A stretch of 64,000 nt of DNA, taken from contig USDT01000008.1 of assembly GCA_900553465.1 (NCBI GenBank), forward strand, positions 10,275 through 74,274. Reading direction: 5' to 3'. The position numbers and the translations under genes are program-made. The notes under the pieces were generated by a model that saw only the letters and a program-made list of their open reading frames with translations, was not told where the DNA came from and did no database searches. Shown here piece after piece: positions 8,878-18,340 of the stretch. Each line of letters begins with the position of its first letter. The first letter of the stretch is position 1. Source of the DNA: an uncultured Prevotella sp. Its GTDB lineage: Bacteria > Bacteroidota > Bacteroidia > Bacteroidales > Bacteroidaceae.

Positions 8878-9270
8878 ATGAAAAGGATTCTTTTTATATC
8901 TCTTTTGCTGTTGGCTACAGTAAACATTGCCATGGCACAGAAGAAATATGCTGAAATTAAATTTGAAAACACCACTTACGATTTTGGCAAATTTCCAGAA
9001 AGCGATCCGGTACAAAAATGTGTCTTCACATTTACAAATACCGGTAATATGCCTCTCATCATAAAACAGGCTATTGCAAGTTGTGGCTGCACAGTACCTT
9101 CTTACACCAAGAAACCGATTGAACCAGGAGAAAAAGGTCAGATAAAAGTTACTTACAGCGGAAGAGGAACATTCCCAGCACGCTTCAAGAAAACAATAAC
9201 CGTGCGCACAAACGGAGTTAATGAAACAGTGCGACTGTATATTGTAGGCGAAATGACTGAAGACAAATAA
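8878..9270 (+). CDS. DUF1573 domain protein, exported
   Basis: A 130-residue protein with a typical Sec signal peptide (residues 1-20, ending AMA before Q). It is followed by one Ig-like DUF1573 domain with the family signature VFTFTNTGNMPLIIKQAIASCGCTVPSY (residues about 46-73); the SCGC cysteine pair is characteristic. DUF1573 proteins are abundant in Bacteroidota periplasm and their function is unknown. The gene is monocistronic: own promoter, and a strong hairpin terminator 30 nt after the stop. Confidence 0.9.
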   Translation: MKRILFISLLLLATVNIAMAQKKYAEIKFENTTYDFGKFPESDPVQKCVFTFTNTGNMPLIIKQAIASCGCTVPSYTKKPIEPGEKGQIKVTYSGRGTFPARFKKTITVRTNGVNETVRLYIVGEMTEDK

Positions 9271-9301
9271 TATTAAAAATATCTTTATTAAAACACAACA
9301 T

Positions 9302-9350
9302 AATAATCTCCAATTACCAACACATGTATTTGGAGATTATTTATTTTATA
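9302..9350 (+). terminator. Terminator of the DUF1573 gene
   Basis: Perfect 12-bp arms AATAATCTCCAA (9302-9313) and TTGGAGATTATT (9330-9341), followed by a T-rich run. Confidence 0.85.
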
Positions 9351-9408
9351 AAAGTTATTTATACAGACAGCCAAGCATAAAACCGCAATAACATCTCCGT
9401 CGCATCGC

Positions 9409-10194
9409 ATGATATTTTATTTTTCAGCAACCGGCAATACAAGATGGGCAGCAGAACAAATTAGGAAAAACATTGTAGATGATTTGCTGTATATACCGGA
9501 TATTATAAACAAACATGAATTCACCCTCAAAGACGGTGAACGTATAGGATTCTGCTTTCCTGTTCACGGATGGCGTCCCCCCATAATAGTTAGAGAATTT
9601 ATAAGACAGCTCCGTTTCACCAACTATAAAGACAATTTTTGCTATGCCGTGTGTACAGCCGGCGACACTGTAGGTGAAACCATTGAAATTCTCGAACAGG
9701 ATCTTGCTATTGCTGGGATAAAACTCAACAGTTCATTTTCGCTCATTATGCCAGAGTCTTACGTCGGCATGCCATTCATGGACGTTGACACTCCGGAAAA
9801 AGAAAAACTTAAAATAACAGAGGCAGACAAAACACTTGAAAAATACATAAGCCTCATCAAGACAAGACAGAACGGCCTGCAAGAACTCACAATCGGCCGG
9901 TGGCCTCGGATCAACAGCCGTATCATAGGCCATTTGTTTCTGAAATATATTGTCAAGGACACACCTTTCAGAGTTGACAACGACAAATGTATCAAATGTG
10001 GCAAATGCGCAAGTTTATGTCCCGTTCATGACATCAAAGGTGGCGTCGGCCTCGAACCCGAATGGTTGCACAACGGCAAATGTCTGACATGCTTTGCATG
10101 CTATCACCACTGCCCGACAAAAGCCATCAGTTTCGGTTCCAGAACAAAGAATAAAGGACAATACTGGTACGGACACCAAAAGACACAACATTAA
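9409..10194 (+). CDS. EFR1-family ferredoxin (flavodoxin-like plus 2[4Fe-4S])
   Basis: A 261-residue cytoplasmic electron carrier. Residues 1-150 form a flavodoxin-like fold with the FMN phosphate loop SATGNTRWAA at the very N-terminus. Residues 185-245 carry two [4Fe-4S] motifs, CIKCGKCASLCP and CLTCFACYHHCP. EFR1 proteins are common in anaerobes, but partners and substrates are mostly unknown. The next gene, an M6 protease, starts 21 nt downstream and may be co-transcribed, though the functions appear unrelated. Confidence 0.9.
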   Translation: MIFYFSATGNTRWAAEQIRKNIVDDLLYIPDIINKHEFTLKDGERIGFCFPVHGWRPPIIVREFIRQLRFTNYKDNFCYAVCTAGDTVGETIEILEQDLAIAGIKLNSSFSLIMPESYVGMPFMDVDTPEKEKLKITEADKTLEKYISLIKTRQNGLQELTIGRWPRINSRIIGHLFLKYIVKDTPFRVDNDKCIKCGKCASLCPVHDIKGGVGLEPEWLHNGKCLTCFACYHHCPTKAISFGSRTKNKGQYWYGHQKTQH

Positions 10195-10215
10195 AACAAA
10201 CAAATTCCAAATAAT

Positions 10216-12003
10216 ATGAGACATTTTCTACTTATTGTCATGCTTATGGCATGTGCCGCCACTTCATGGGCTGCTAAAGCCAACCCGACTCCATTCTCTG
10301 TAAGACAGAGCGACGGCACCACAATCACCGTCAGACTTCATGGCGACGAGAACTTCAGTTGGTACAGCACAATGGACAACGTGATACTTGCACGTTCAGG
10401 CAACAATTTCTACATTGCCGATATAGATGCAATGGGCAACATCACACCGACCGCACAACTTGCACACGAAAAATCTGAACGCTCAATCAATGAGATTTCA
10501 CTCGTAAAAAAACAGAACTTGAAGGCATTTTTCTCCAGCGAAGCCGACAGCAACAGAAATTCCATGCGTCGCGAGCCGATCGCTCCGACATACAATCCGC
10601 CTTATTTTCCATGCACAGGCTCACCTACAGCCATTGTCATCCTAGTCGATTTCAAAGACACAAAGTTCACAGTAAATGATCCACAGACTGTATTCGAACA
10701 GTACCTCAACGGTGAAAAACAAACAGAAATGGGATATGGCGAAAGCATGAACCACGGAAGTGTGGGGAAATTCTTCCGCGATATGAGTTTCGGGCAATAT
10801 CAACCGGAATTTGACATTGTCGGACCTGTAACTTTGTCCAAAGAATTGTCATACTATGGAAAGAACAGTGGTTCGGTAAAAGATGTTAACTGTGCCGAAA
10901 TGATAAAGGAAGCCTGCACTCTGGCATCCACACAGATAGACTTCTCCACACCAAAATACGATATTAACGCTGACGGCATAGTCGATCTCGTATATATCAT
11001 ATACGCTGGATACGGAGAAAGCAATGGTGCCGATCCAAGTACTATCTGGCCAAAATCCGGAATAGGCAACTTTGGCGACTATAACGGTATGAGCGTACAG
11101 CGCTACGGATTGAATAATGAGCTCAATGCCAATCCGGATGTCACAAGTGGCATATTCGCCACACCTAAGATAAACGGTATAGGTCTTTTCTGTCATGAGT
11201 TCTCGCATTGCCTTGGCCTTCCCGACCTTTATCCTTATTCCGCCGCTGCACAAATAGACAATCAGGCAATGGAATACTGGAGCATTATGGACGCCGGCGA
11301 ATACACATACTATGGCTACTGTCCCACGGCTTACACAGCATGGGAACGCGAAGCTCTCGGCTGGCACACCATCACGACACTTGAAAACAATGCCTCCATC
11401 ACAGCCATGCCTGTAAGCGACGGTGGACAATCTTACAAAATGGTGAACGACGCAGACGAATCTGAATACATCGTAGTGGAAAACATTCAGAAAAAAGACT
11501 GGAACACCTACGCTATAGGGCACGGCCTCATTGCCTACCATGTGAAATGGCCTAAGAGCACTGTTGCCTTCAACGATCATCCCAACGAAACACCGGGGAA
11601 ACCTGGCTTTGCTCTAATACCAGCCGACGGCATACTGATTTCATCTTATAACAAAGACTATTCGACAGTCGAATATCAGAACAGCCACAAGGGTGATCCG
11701 TTCCCAGGAGCAAACAACATCACATCACTGACCTTTGACAGAGGCCTGCCCAACTTCACTTGGTACACCGACGGACCAAAAGTAAACAAGGCGCTCAGAA
11801 ACATCACAGAGGATACGGCCACCGGAACAGTGACATTCAACTACGTGCACGATACAAGCACCAGCATCGGACTGCCATCTGTCATTCCGACAGAAAGCGA
11901 CAACCGAGTTTATACCGTCAACGGCACATATGTCGGAAACGACGCGTCCGCAGCAGGCAAAGGCATATACATTGTCGGAGGAAAAAAAATAATCATGAAA
12001 TAA
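10216..12003 (+). CDS. M6-family metalloprotease with T9SS-like C-terminus
   Basis: A 595-residue secreted zinc protease. The signal peptide is at residues 1-19 (ending TSWA-A). The catalytic motif HEFSHCLGLPD starts at residue 327, where the two His and downstream Asp are the expected zinc ligands of immune-inhibitor-A-type M6 peptidases; a nearby Met-turn candidate is IMDAGEY. The last 20 residues (GKGIYIVGGKKIIMK) resemble the type A sorting signal of the Bacteroidota type IX secretion system, so surface attachment or secretion is likely. It ends 21 bp before a strong terminator shared with converging minus-strand genes. Confidence 0.9.
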   Translation: MRHFLLIVMLMACAATSWAAKANPTPFSVRQSDGTTITVRLHGDENFSWYSTMDNVILARSGNNFYIADIDAMGNITPTAQLAHEKSERSINEISLVKKQNLKAFFSSEADSNRNSMRREPIAPTYNPPYFPCTGSPTAIVILVDFKDTKFTVNDPQTVFEQYLNGEKQTEMGYGESMNHGSVGKFFRDMSFGQYQPEFDIVGPVTLSKELSYYGKNSGSVKDVNCAEMIKEACTLASTQIDFSTPKYDINADGIVDLVYIIYAGYGESNGADPSTIWPKSGIGNFGDYNGMSVQRYGLNNELNANPDVTSGIFATPKINGIGLFCHEFSHCLGLPDLYPYSAAAQIDNQAMEYWSIMDAGEYTYYGYCPTAYTAWEREALGWHTITTLENNASITAMPVSDGGQSYKMVNDADESEYIVVENIQKKDWNTYAIGHGLIAYHVKWPKSTVAFNDHPNETPGKPGFALIPADGILISSYNKDYSTVEYQNSHKGDPFPGANNITSLTFDRGLPNFTWYTDGPKVNKALRNITEDTATGTVTFNYVHDTSTSIGLPSVIPTESDNRVYTVNGTYVGNDASAAGKGIYIVGGKKIIMK

Positions 12004-12024
12004 AAATAAATTCTCAGAAAAGGA

Positions 12025-12059
12025 ACAGTGGTACGATTTCTCGTACCACTGTTTTTTTA
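12025..12059. terminator. Strong intrinsic terminator after the M6 protease
   Basis: Perfect 12-bp stem ACAGTGGTACGA (12025-12036) and TCGTACCACTGT (12041-12052), tetraloop TTTC, followed by seven T. Oriented for the plus strand. Confidence 0.92.
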
Positions 12060-12200
12060 TTACAATGATACTTATCCATCAGAGGATTATTCTATTCATA
12101 AACACACTCGTACATGATTTTTACATTATCAGTAAATGTATCTTAAGAAATGTGCCATATTATATGAATAACTCCATTAACCGGCAAACGAAATACCCAT

Positions 12201-12770
12201 CTAAATATAAAATTCCGTTTCTCCTATTTTTATCTTGAACTTATCCACATGACATCCGCGACTGATTCTTTTATCAATCAACTTTCCGTTCAAAAATGTC
12301 AGATAATAATTCTCACCGTCATATACCGACTGACTCCATGTCCCGCCTGTCCGCTGTGCCTCATACTCCTGCGGATAATATTTCTTAAGATAATACATAT
12401 AAGCCCACTCGTCCATATCAAAAAGCATTTCCGGATAAGAATTTGCCGCAACCATTGTGAACAGAACATCACGCCCACCTACCCTGCATACAAAATGAAA
12501 TGGACTGACACGCCAGACCCAGCCCTGTGAATTATAAAACAAAATATATCTTTTTATTGAATCATTAATATCTATACAACCTACATTCACCATGAAATTC
12601 CTGTTACCGCTCTCTTTCTCCTTATCTTCTGTAAAGGCTGTTATCTCACGCTCCAATTCCTTGTTGTTAAGCTCCAGAAAGCATTCCTCCGGACGCGTGT
12701 CATGTCTGCATCCCGAAAGAAAGAACAGACATATCGATAAGAACGCAACTATCTTCAATTCTTTTTTCAT
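12201..12770 (-). CDS. Small lipoprotein, paralogue of the adjacent upstream gene
   Basis: A 189-residue predicted lipoprotein (signal residues 1-19, lipobox FLSGC). I do not recognise the family. It aligns with the preceding gene product: a Leu-Glu-rich N-terminal block (NNKELEREI), NFMVNVG, NDSIKRYILF, a Tyr-Tyr-Leu-Lys-Lys-Tyr segment followed by PQEY, and a C-terminal Y-L-T-F-L-N-G-K-L-I-D-K-R match. The gap to the upstream paralogue is 10 nt, so they share one transcript. Position after a damaged JAB-like gene suggests an immunity or accessory role in a polymorphic-toxin locus, but this is only an inference. Confidence 0.75.
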   Translation of the reverse strand: MKKELKIVAFLSICLFFLSGCRHDTRPEECFLELNNKELEREITAFTEDKEKESGNRNFMVNVGCIDINDSIKRYILFYNSQGWVWRVSPFHFVCRVGGRDVLFTMVAANSYPEMLFDMDEWAYMYYLKKYYPQEYEAQRTGGTWSQSVYDGENYYLTFLNGKLIDKRISRGCHVDKFKIKIGETEFYI

Positions 12771-12780
12771 AATTATGATA

Positions 12781-13284
12781 TTATATCCATTCCATACGTT
12801 TATCTATAATCTTACCATACAGGAAAGTGACTGTACAGTTCTTGTATCTTATCTGAGGAGGATACAATTTCTTTCCGGCTTTATACAGTCTGTACTCTTC
12901 CGGAAAGTATTTTTTCATGAAATATTCTTTTTCCTCTTTCCTCATTCTGAACAGAGGATGTTTGCGGTCATATCCTGCCATCATCGTGACAAGGACATCA
13001 TAATCTCCGGCCTTGCTTACAAATTCAAACGGATAATCCCATGAGGTTGATGAGAAATCACAATAAAGTCTGCAACAGCTTATTGAATCATTCACCTGCC
13101 AATAATGCATGTTAACGACAAAATCTCTGCCACCATAAAGCATTTTCTTTTCATCGGCAAAATCTATTATAATCTTTTCCAGCTCACTGTTCTTTATTCT
13201 CAGCAAGTGTCTGTACTCAGTCTTGCTGCATGAGAAAAGGCATGCAAGCAGAACCATTAATATAATAATTCTGTTCATCATCAT
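12781..13284 (-). CDS. Small lipoprotein, tandem paralogue
   Basis: A lipoprotein of about 167 residues with lipobox LFSC. Shared motifs with the downstream gene are RDFVVNMHYWQVNDS, YFMKKYFPEEY and VTFLYGKIIDKRM, so the two arose by tandem duplication. I chose the ATG at 13284 because it overlaps the stop of the upstream frame as TAATG, implying translational coupling, and has GAGG just before it; a longer frame could start at 13293. Function unknown. Confidence 0.7.
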   Translation of the reverse strand: MMMNRIIILMVLLACLFSCSKTEYRHLLRIKNSELEKIIIDFADEKKMLYGGRDFVVNMHYWQVNDSISCCRLYCDFSSTSWDYPFEFVSKAGDYDVLVTMMAGYDRKHPLFRMRKEEKEYFMKKYFPEEYRLYKAGKKLYPPQIRYKNCTVTFLYGKIIDKRMEWI

Positions 13285-13639
13285 TACCTCCATTTTATCT
13301 CTTTAGGAAACATCAAACCATTACCATTAACTGAAACATTATACAATTTATACGTACTTGTTACCAGAATATTTACAATACCTTCAAAATAATTATTAGC
13401 CATTGATATATCTTCTGAACTGACCATTAGAGGATTATACATATCATCAGTCATATATGAATGTGTGTGTACTTCTCCAGTAGCCTCATACATACTTCCA
13501 TTAATTTCACATAAGCCATGTCATCTTTTACGATAAAATAATTACCTGAAGATCGATATGTATTTCCGTTCTCTTTAATCGCTCTGATCACCGAAAGCAA
13601 AGTTATAGAATTATTTTGCATGACAGTTGTTGTGGGCAT
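13284..13639 (-). pseudogene. JAB/DUF4329-like domain gene broken by a frameshift
   Basis: Two overlapping frames read as one protein if a base is restored near 13508. The first frame (13639 to 13451) gives NYFIVKDDMAYV; the second (to 13284) continues EINGSMYEATGEVHTHSYM and SSEDISMANNYFEG. Together they make about 118 residues. The pattern G-E-V-H-T-H followed by S-x-x-D resembles the metal site of JAB-like domains at the C-terminus of Rhs-type and other secreted effectors in Bacteroidota. In-frame codons continue upstream to a TAA, so it may be the tail of a larger lost gene. It overlaps the lipoprotein gene by one base. Confidence 0.55.
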
Positions 13640-13821
13640 TTTTTTTGAGGTGACTATGTCAAAAACAAAGGCTTATCCGGTAAATATTCCGGAAAAGAAA
13701 ATCAATTATAAATTATGACCAATATAAAAAAGTAAGAAGAATATATTTATAGCAGTCAGCCCGATGAACCATTACTGCAAGAAAAATACACAAATCCCGG
13801 GCTTTACTTCTCAACAGATAT

Positions 13822-14388
13822 ACGCATTTTTAAAGAAAACTCACGGGACCAACTTACAGTTTTTCTTGACTTTTTTTTGACAAAATAAATTCGGAAAATA
13901 GATGTCGTGAAATGTTAAATCCAATGTTTGAAAGCCTGTTCCGGGTTGTATGCTATCTTCATCTATCCTATAAAGTAGTACGGAATAATTAATCCGGCGT
14001 TCCGATAATGCCCATATTATGGTATGATTAAGCCTGTATCAGGGTGTGATATTGTGCGTTTCAGCCCATGATATGGGCAATATCGCATGCTGAAACGGTG
14101 CTTATTGCAGGACAGAGAAATTCTTATTTGCAGTAAGTCATTGATGTTCAACATTTTGAGCAAAGCTCTTATTTTTCGAGAATTTGCATCCGAAGGAAAG
14201 TCTGGCTGCAAATATTCGATTATTTTTCGGGGTAGAACAGAAAACTCAGACGAAAAAATCACAGGATGCTGAAAAACTGTAAGTGCCACATATTGCTTTT
14301 ATCTCAGCAGAATAAAAACAACACTGATTCAGAATTTAAAACTATGCCTTATTGCAAAGCAATCCACACAGAAATTCTACTAAACCGC
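13822..14388 (-). repeat. Interspersed ~562-bp element, copy B
   Basis: Reverse orientation relative to copy A, same as copy D. Left block TTTTTAAAGAAAAC at 13828-13841. Internal inverted repeat ACTTACAGTTTTTC (13852-13865) and its complement ending at 14284. The core 13997-14106 is five 22-bp units. Right block includes CGGGGTAGAACAGAAAAC near 14229 and ends at GAAATTCTAC (14371-14380). The minus-strand frame at 14017-14289 runs through the 22-bp core and is not considered a gene. The copy lies 92 bp beyond the yggS stop. Confidence 0.8.
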
Positions 14389-14478
14389 AAAAATACCGAA
14401 GGATAACAAAAAGAAAGCGCGTACATGCTGTCTGCCTGCAACATGTATGCGCTCTTTAAAAATATATGGACGCAAAGC

Positions 14479-15153
14479 TCAATATTGTCTTTCGCCAAAG
14501 ATGGCAGTCCCCACCCTGACCATTGTAGAGCGGCACTGCACTGCTATATGGTAATCGTGGCTCATCCCCCAACTGCGTTCGCAGAATCTGTCGTCATCGG
14601 CAAAATATTTCTGCTTCACCTCATCGAAGAACGAAGCCGCGAGATTGAACTCCGAGCGGATCTGCTGTTCGTCATCCACATTTGAGGCCATCATCATAAG
14701 ACCGCATATGCACACATGGTCGAGCGTGCGCCATTCTCCGGATTCGAGCAGACTGCGGCAATCGTCGAGCGACAGTCCGTATTTGGTCTCCTCCTCTGCA
14801 ATATGGAGTTCGAGCAGAACCTTTATGACACGTCCGTTCGCTGAGGCCTGACGGTTGATCTCCTTCAACAGCTTCAGCGAGTCCACGGCCTCTATCATGG
14901 CAATGTAAGGTGCAATGTATTTCACCTTGTTTGTCTGCAGATGGCCTATGAAGTGCCACTCTATGTCCTGCGGCAGAACCTTTGCCTTCACGGCCAGCTC
15001 CTGTTCGCGGCTCTCGCCGAACACACGCTGACCGGCGCCGTATGCCTCCATGATGCACTCAGAGGGATGGAATTTGCTGATTGCAACAAGACGCACACCC
15101 TCAGGCAGCGCCTCCTTCACCTCGCGCAGATTGCGTGCCACGTCAGTGTCCAT
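14479..15153 (-). CDS. YggS/PLPBP-family pyridoxal phosphate-binding protein
   Basis: A 224-residue PLP homeostasis protein with the alanine-racemase N-terminal barrel fold. The PLP lysine is in LVAISKFHP (about residue 26), and family motifs FGESREQEL, WHFIGHLQTNKVKYI and CGLMMMA are present. It buffers PLP and affects amino- and keto-acid balance rather than having a clear enzymatic activity. I place the start at the ATG at 15153, which overlaps the DUF4494 stop as TGATG; a GTG at 15156 is the alternative. It is co-transcribed with the DUF4494 gene. Confidence 0.93.
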   Translation of the reverse strand: MDTDVARNLREVKEALPEGVRLVAISKFHPSECIMEAYGAGQRVFGESREQELAVKAKVLPQDIEWHFIGHLQTNKVKYIAPYIAMIEAVDSLKLLKEINRQASANGRVIKVLLELHIAEEETKYGLSLDDCRSLLESGEWRTLDHVCICGLMMMASNVDDEQQIRSEFNLAASFFDEVKQKYFADDDRFCERSWGMSHDYHIAVQCRSTMVRVGTAIFGERQY

Positions 15154-15659
15154 CACGCAGTCTCCTCCTGAGTTTCGTATTCCGGTCTGTCGTCGCGTTC
15201 CTCTTTCTTCAGCGGAGCGTTGTGCTCATACACATCCATTATCTTTGTCTCAGATATGTTGGCGATCATATAGTCGATAGCCGAACCGCTCATCATATCC
15301 TCAATGTTCTTCACCGCACCGTTGAAGTCGGACGCCTGCACAAGATAGTTCACGCTCGTGCGCTTCTCCTTCTCGGTCTTCTCGTCCAGTGTGATGAACG
15401 TCAGTTTCGCCTTGTACCAGCGGTCGTCTGTCTCGCTGTCACTGAAAAACACCTCACCATAAGATGCTGGTGTGATATTCTTCACCTCGAATTCACCGCT
15501 TATATAGGGTTCCATCTCTTTTGTTATGGTTTCCTCTGCCTCTCCAAAACTCAGAGCATCTACCACATAGGTCTCGCTCACCTTCTTCTGTCCGCCGTCT
15601 TCGGCCTGGCGGTCGTAACGTACGGTTGTCTCAAACCAATTAGTTGTTCTCGATCTCAT
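15153..15659 (-). CDS. DUF4494 domain protein
   Basis: A 168-residue soluble protein matching the Bacteroidota-specific DUF4494 family: start RTTNWFETTVRYDR, middle KKVSETYVVDALSFGEAEETI, end IANISETKIMDVYE. Two similar halves are suggested by the repeated 'sFgeAe' and 'dFngAvkn' helices. Function unknown. Overlap with yggS by one base (TGATG) indicates co-translation, an arrangement that may point to a link with PLP or amino-acid metabolism. Confidence 0.88.
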   Translation of the reverse strand: MRSRTTNWFETTVRYDRQAEDGGQKKVSETYVVDALSFGEAEETITKEMEPYISGEFEVKNITPASYGEVFFSDSETDDRWYKAKLTFITLDEKTEKEKRTSVNYLVQASDFNGAVKNIEDMMSGSAIDYMIANISETKIMDVYEHNAPLKKEERDDRPEYETQEETA

Positions 15660-15700
15660 ATATTCACTTTAAATGTTGATGTGATTCTTTTTTTCGGCGG

Positions 15701-15708
15701 CAAAAGTA
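15701..15708 (-). promoter_or_regulatory. Candidate -7 box for DUF4494-yggS
   Basis: The minus strand reads TACTTTTG, 41 nt upstream of the DUF4494 ATG. No convincing -33 element. Confidence 0.45.
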
Positions 15709-15788
15709 GCAATTTATTCCGAAAAACGCATAACGAAAAATGCTAAATGAAGACATGCGATAATAAAATCATAAAAATGTCATACGCC

Positions 15789-15820
15789 TTGGCCTAATAT
15801 AAATTTATTTATTAACTTTG
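15789..15820 (+). promoter_or_regulatory. Candidate promoter of the aminotransferase
   Basis: TTGG at 15789-15792 and TAACTTTG at 15813-15820, spaced 20 nt, fit the Bacteroidota -33/-7 pair (TTTG / TAnnTTTG). The ATG follows 28 nt later. Confidence 0.6.
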
Positions 15821-15848
15821 CCGGAAAATAAAATTTTACAACTGTACA

Positions 15849-17054
15849 ATGCCAGAAATATCAACCCGCGGACTTGAAATGCCCGAATCGCCGATCAGAA
15901 AGCTTGCACCGCTGGCCAACGATGCGAAGAAACGCGGCATAAAGGTCTATCATCTTAATATAGGACAGCCCGACCTGCCAACACCGCAGGTGGGACTTGA
16001 CGCACTGAAGCACATCGACCGCACAGTGCTGGAGTATTCTCCGTCGCAGGGCATACAGTCGTACAGGGAGAAACTCACAAAATATTACAAGAGATTCAAC
16101 ATCAACGTCGATGCCGACGACATCATCATAACGGCAGGCGGATCTGAAGCCGTGCTGTTCGCATTCATGTCGTGCCTCAATCCGGGCGACGAGATTATCA
16201 TCCCGGAACCGGCATACGCCAACTACATGGCATTCGCCATATCGGCCGGAGCTAAGATACGCACCATTGCCACAACCATCGAGGAAGGATTCTCACTGCC
16301 TAAGGTAGAGAAGTTCGAGGAGCTCATCAATGAGCACACACGTGCCATCATGATATGCAACCCGAACAACCCGACAGGCTATCTATACACCCGCAGGGAG
16401 ATGAACCAGATACGCGATCTGGTGAAAAAATACGATCTTTACCTTTTCTCCGACGAGGTTTACCGCGAATACATATACACCGGCTCGCCCTACATCAGCG
16501 CATGCCATCTTGAAGGCATAGAGCAGAACGTGATACTTATCGACTCCGTGTCGAAAAGATACAGCGAGTGTGGTATTAGAATAGGTGCACTCATAACAAA
16601 GAATCCGGAGGTAAGAGCCGCTGTAATGAAGTTGTGCCAGGCCCGCCTGTCACCACCACTGATAGGACAGATCGTGGCAGAGGCATCACTTGATGCACCC
16701 GAAGAATATTACCGCGACGTTTACGACGAATATGTGGAACGCCGCAAATGCCTCATCGACGGACTTAACCGTATACCCGGCGTATACTCGCCTATACCTA
16801 TGGGCGCGTTCTACACCGTGGCCAAACTGCCGGTGGACAGTTCAGAAAACTTCTGTCGTTGGTGTCTTGAGGAATTTTCATATGAAGGTGAGACTGTAAT
16901 GCTCGCTCCCGCTGCAGGATTCTATACCACACCGGGGGCAGGCAACAATGAGGTGAGAATAGCATACGTACTGAAAAAAGAAGATCTGGAGCGCGCGCTC
17001 GTTGTTCTGAAAAAGGCATTAGAGGCATACCCAGGACGCACTGATGACGAATAA
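15849..17054 (+). CDS. PLP-dependent class I/II aminotransferase
   Basis: A 401-residue fold-type I aminotransferase of the aspartate aminotransferase-like family. The Schiff-base lysine is K236 in DSVSKRYSECG; upstream motifs NPNNPTGYLY (about residue 174) and the Asp of FSDEVYREY (about 200) contact the cofactor. The C-terminal substrate-carboxylate Arg lies in NNEVRIAYV. The SKRYSECGIRIG motif resembles enzymes annotated as aspartate or valine-pyruvate-like transaminases, but the substrate cannot be fixed from sequence. The next gene begins on the base after its stop, so they are probably co-transcribed. Confidence 0.9.
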   Translation: MPEISTRGLEMPESPIRKLAPLANDAKKRGIKVYHLNIGQPDLPTPQVGLDALKHIDRTVLEYSPSQGIQSYREKLTKYYKRFNINVDADDIIITAGGSEAVLFAFMSCLNPGDEIIIPEPAYANYMAFAISAGAKIRTIATTIEEGFSLPKVEKFEELINEHTRAIMICNPNNPTGYLYTRREMNQIRDLVKKYDLYLFSDEVYREYIYTGSPYISACHLEGIEQNVILIDSVSKRYSECGIRIGALITKNPEVRAAVMKLCQARLSPPLIGQIVAEASLDAPEEYYRDVYDEYVERRKCLIDGLNRIPGVYSPIPMGAFYTVAKLPVDSSENFCRWCLEEFSYEGETVMLAPAAGFYTTPGAGNNEVRIAYVLKKEDLERALVVLKKALEAYPGRTDDE

Positions 17055-18305
17055 ATGAATCTGCCTCTTTTCATATCACGACGCATATATTCCGCACAAG
17101 GAAACGACAGGCGCAAAGTCTCACGTCCTGCCATACGCATTGCCACAGCCGGTGTGGCAATCGGATTGGCTGTTATGATTGTGAGCGTGAGCGTAGTGTT
17201 TGGATTCAAGCATACCATACGCGACAAGATTGTGGGATTCGGAAGCCACATACAGGTGGCTGACTTCATGACACTGCAGACATCGGAGACGCAACCCATA
17301 CAGATGGATGACTCCGTAATGAACATTCTGAAGAAGCAGCCAGGCGTGAAACACGTGCAACGCTATGCCATGACACAGGGCATACTGAAGACCGACAATG
17401 ATTTTCTGGGTGTGATGTTCAAGGGCGTAGGTCCGGAGTTTGACTCCACATTCATACATCAGCACATGCTTGAAGGCAGCATACCACATTTCTCAAACAA
17501 GAAAAGTCAGAACCGCATACTCATATCCAAAGCTATGGCGGACAAACTCGGGCTGAAATGCGGTGAGAAGATATTTGCCTATTTCATCAATCAGGATGGC
17601 GTCAGAATGAGACGTTTCACCATCTCTGGAATATATCTTACCAATCTGTCACAATATGACAACACCATCTGTTTCACAGACCTATATACTACCGTGAAAC
17701 TCAACGGTTGGGAAGAGAATGTGGCTACAGGTGCCGAAATATCGGTAAACGACTTTGACCGCATGAAGGAAACGGAGGACGCAATCATTAAAAACGTAAA
17801 CCGCACCACCGACAGCTACGGCCACACCTATACATCAAAAAACATAAAGGAACTAAACCGCCAGATATTCTCCTGGCTTGAACTGCTCGACCTGAATGTC
17901 TGGATTATCCTTGCCATTATGACAGCCGTAGCCGGAGTGACCATGATTTCCGGTCTGCTCATCATCATTCTTGAGCGCACGTCAATGATAGGTGTACTCA
18001 AAGCTCTTGGAGCACGCAATAGGATGGTAAGACACACCTTCCTATGGTTTGCTGCATTCATTATAGGCAAAGGACTGATAATAGGCAACATACTCGGTAT
18101 CGGAATTATTCTGCTTCAAGATCTTACAGGATTTGCAAAACTTGATCCTGCCACATATTATGTAAGCACAGTTCCGACAGAGCTAAACCCACTTTTCATT
18201 CTTCTGCTCAACGCCATGACAATGCTGATTTGCATTTTTGTGCTGATAGCCCCGAGCTATCTCATTTCACACATACATCCGGCAAAGTCAATGCGTTACG
18301 AATAA
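17055..18305 (+). CDS. FtsX/LolC-E-like ABC transporter permease
   Basis: A 416-residue inner-membrane permease. One transmembrane helix near residues 25-52 is followed by a large periplasmic MacB-PCD domain (about 55-260). Three C-terminal helices (about 275-305, 330-360, 375-405) form the FtsX domain. The layout matches LolC/LolE subunits, which extract lipoproteins from the inner membrane together with LolD; no ATPase gene lies beside it. It starts directly after the aminotransferase stop with no gap. Confidence 0.88.
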   Translation: MNLPLFISRRIYSAQGNDRRKVSRPAIRIATAGVAIGLAVMIVSVSVVFGFKHTIRDKIVGFGSHIQVADFMTLQTSETQPIQMDDSVMNILKKQPGVKHVQRYAMTQGILKTDNDFLGVMFKGVGPEFDSTFIHQHMLEGSIPHFSNKKSQNRILISKAMADKLGLKCGEKIFAYFINQDGVRMRRFTISGIYLTNLSQYDNTICFTDLYTTVKLNGWEENVATGAEISVNDFDRMKETEDAIIKNVNRTTDSYGHTYTSKNIKELNRQIFSWLELLDLNVWIILAIMTAVAGVTMISGLLIIILERTSMIGVLKALGARNRMVRHTFLWFAAFIIGKGLIIGNILGIGIILLQDLTGFAKLDPATYYVSTVPTELNPLFILLLNAMTMLICIFVLIAPSYLISHIHPAKSMRYE

Positions 18306-18340
18306 TTAGACGGCACTCCATACAAAATCTGCACAAAACT

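Noticed and set aside
14017..14289. 90-residue minus-strand frame in repeat copy B
   Set aside because: It spans the 22-bp core and the conserved non-coding blocks; it is not preserved in copies A, C or D.
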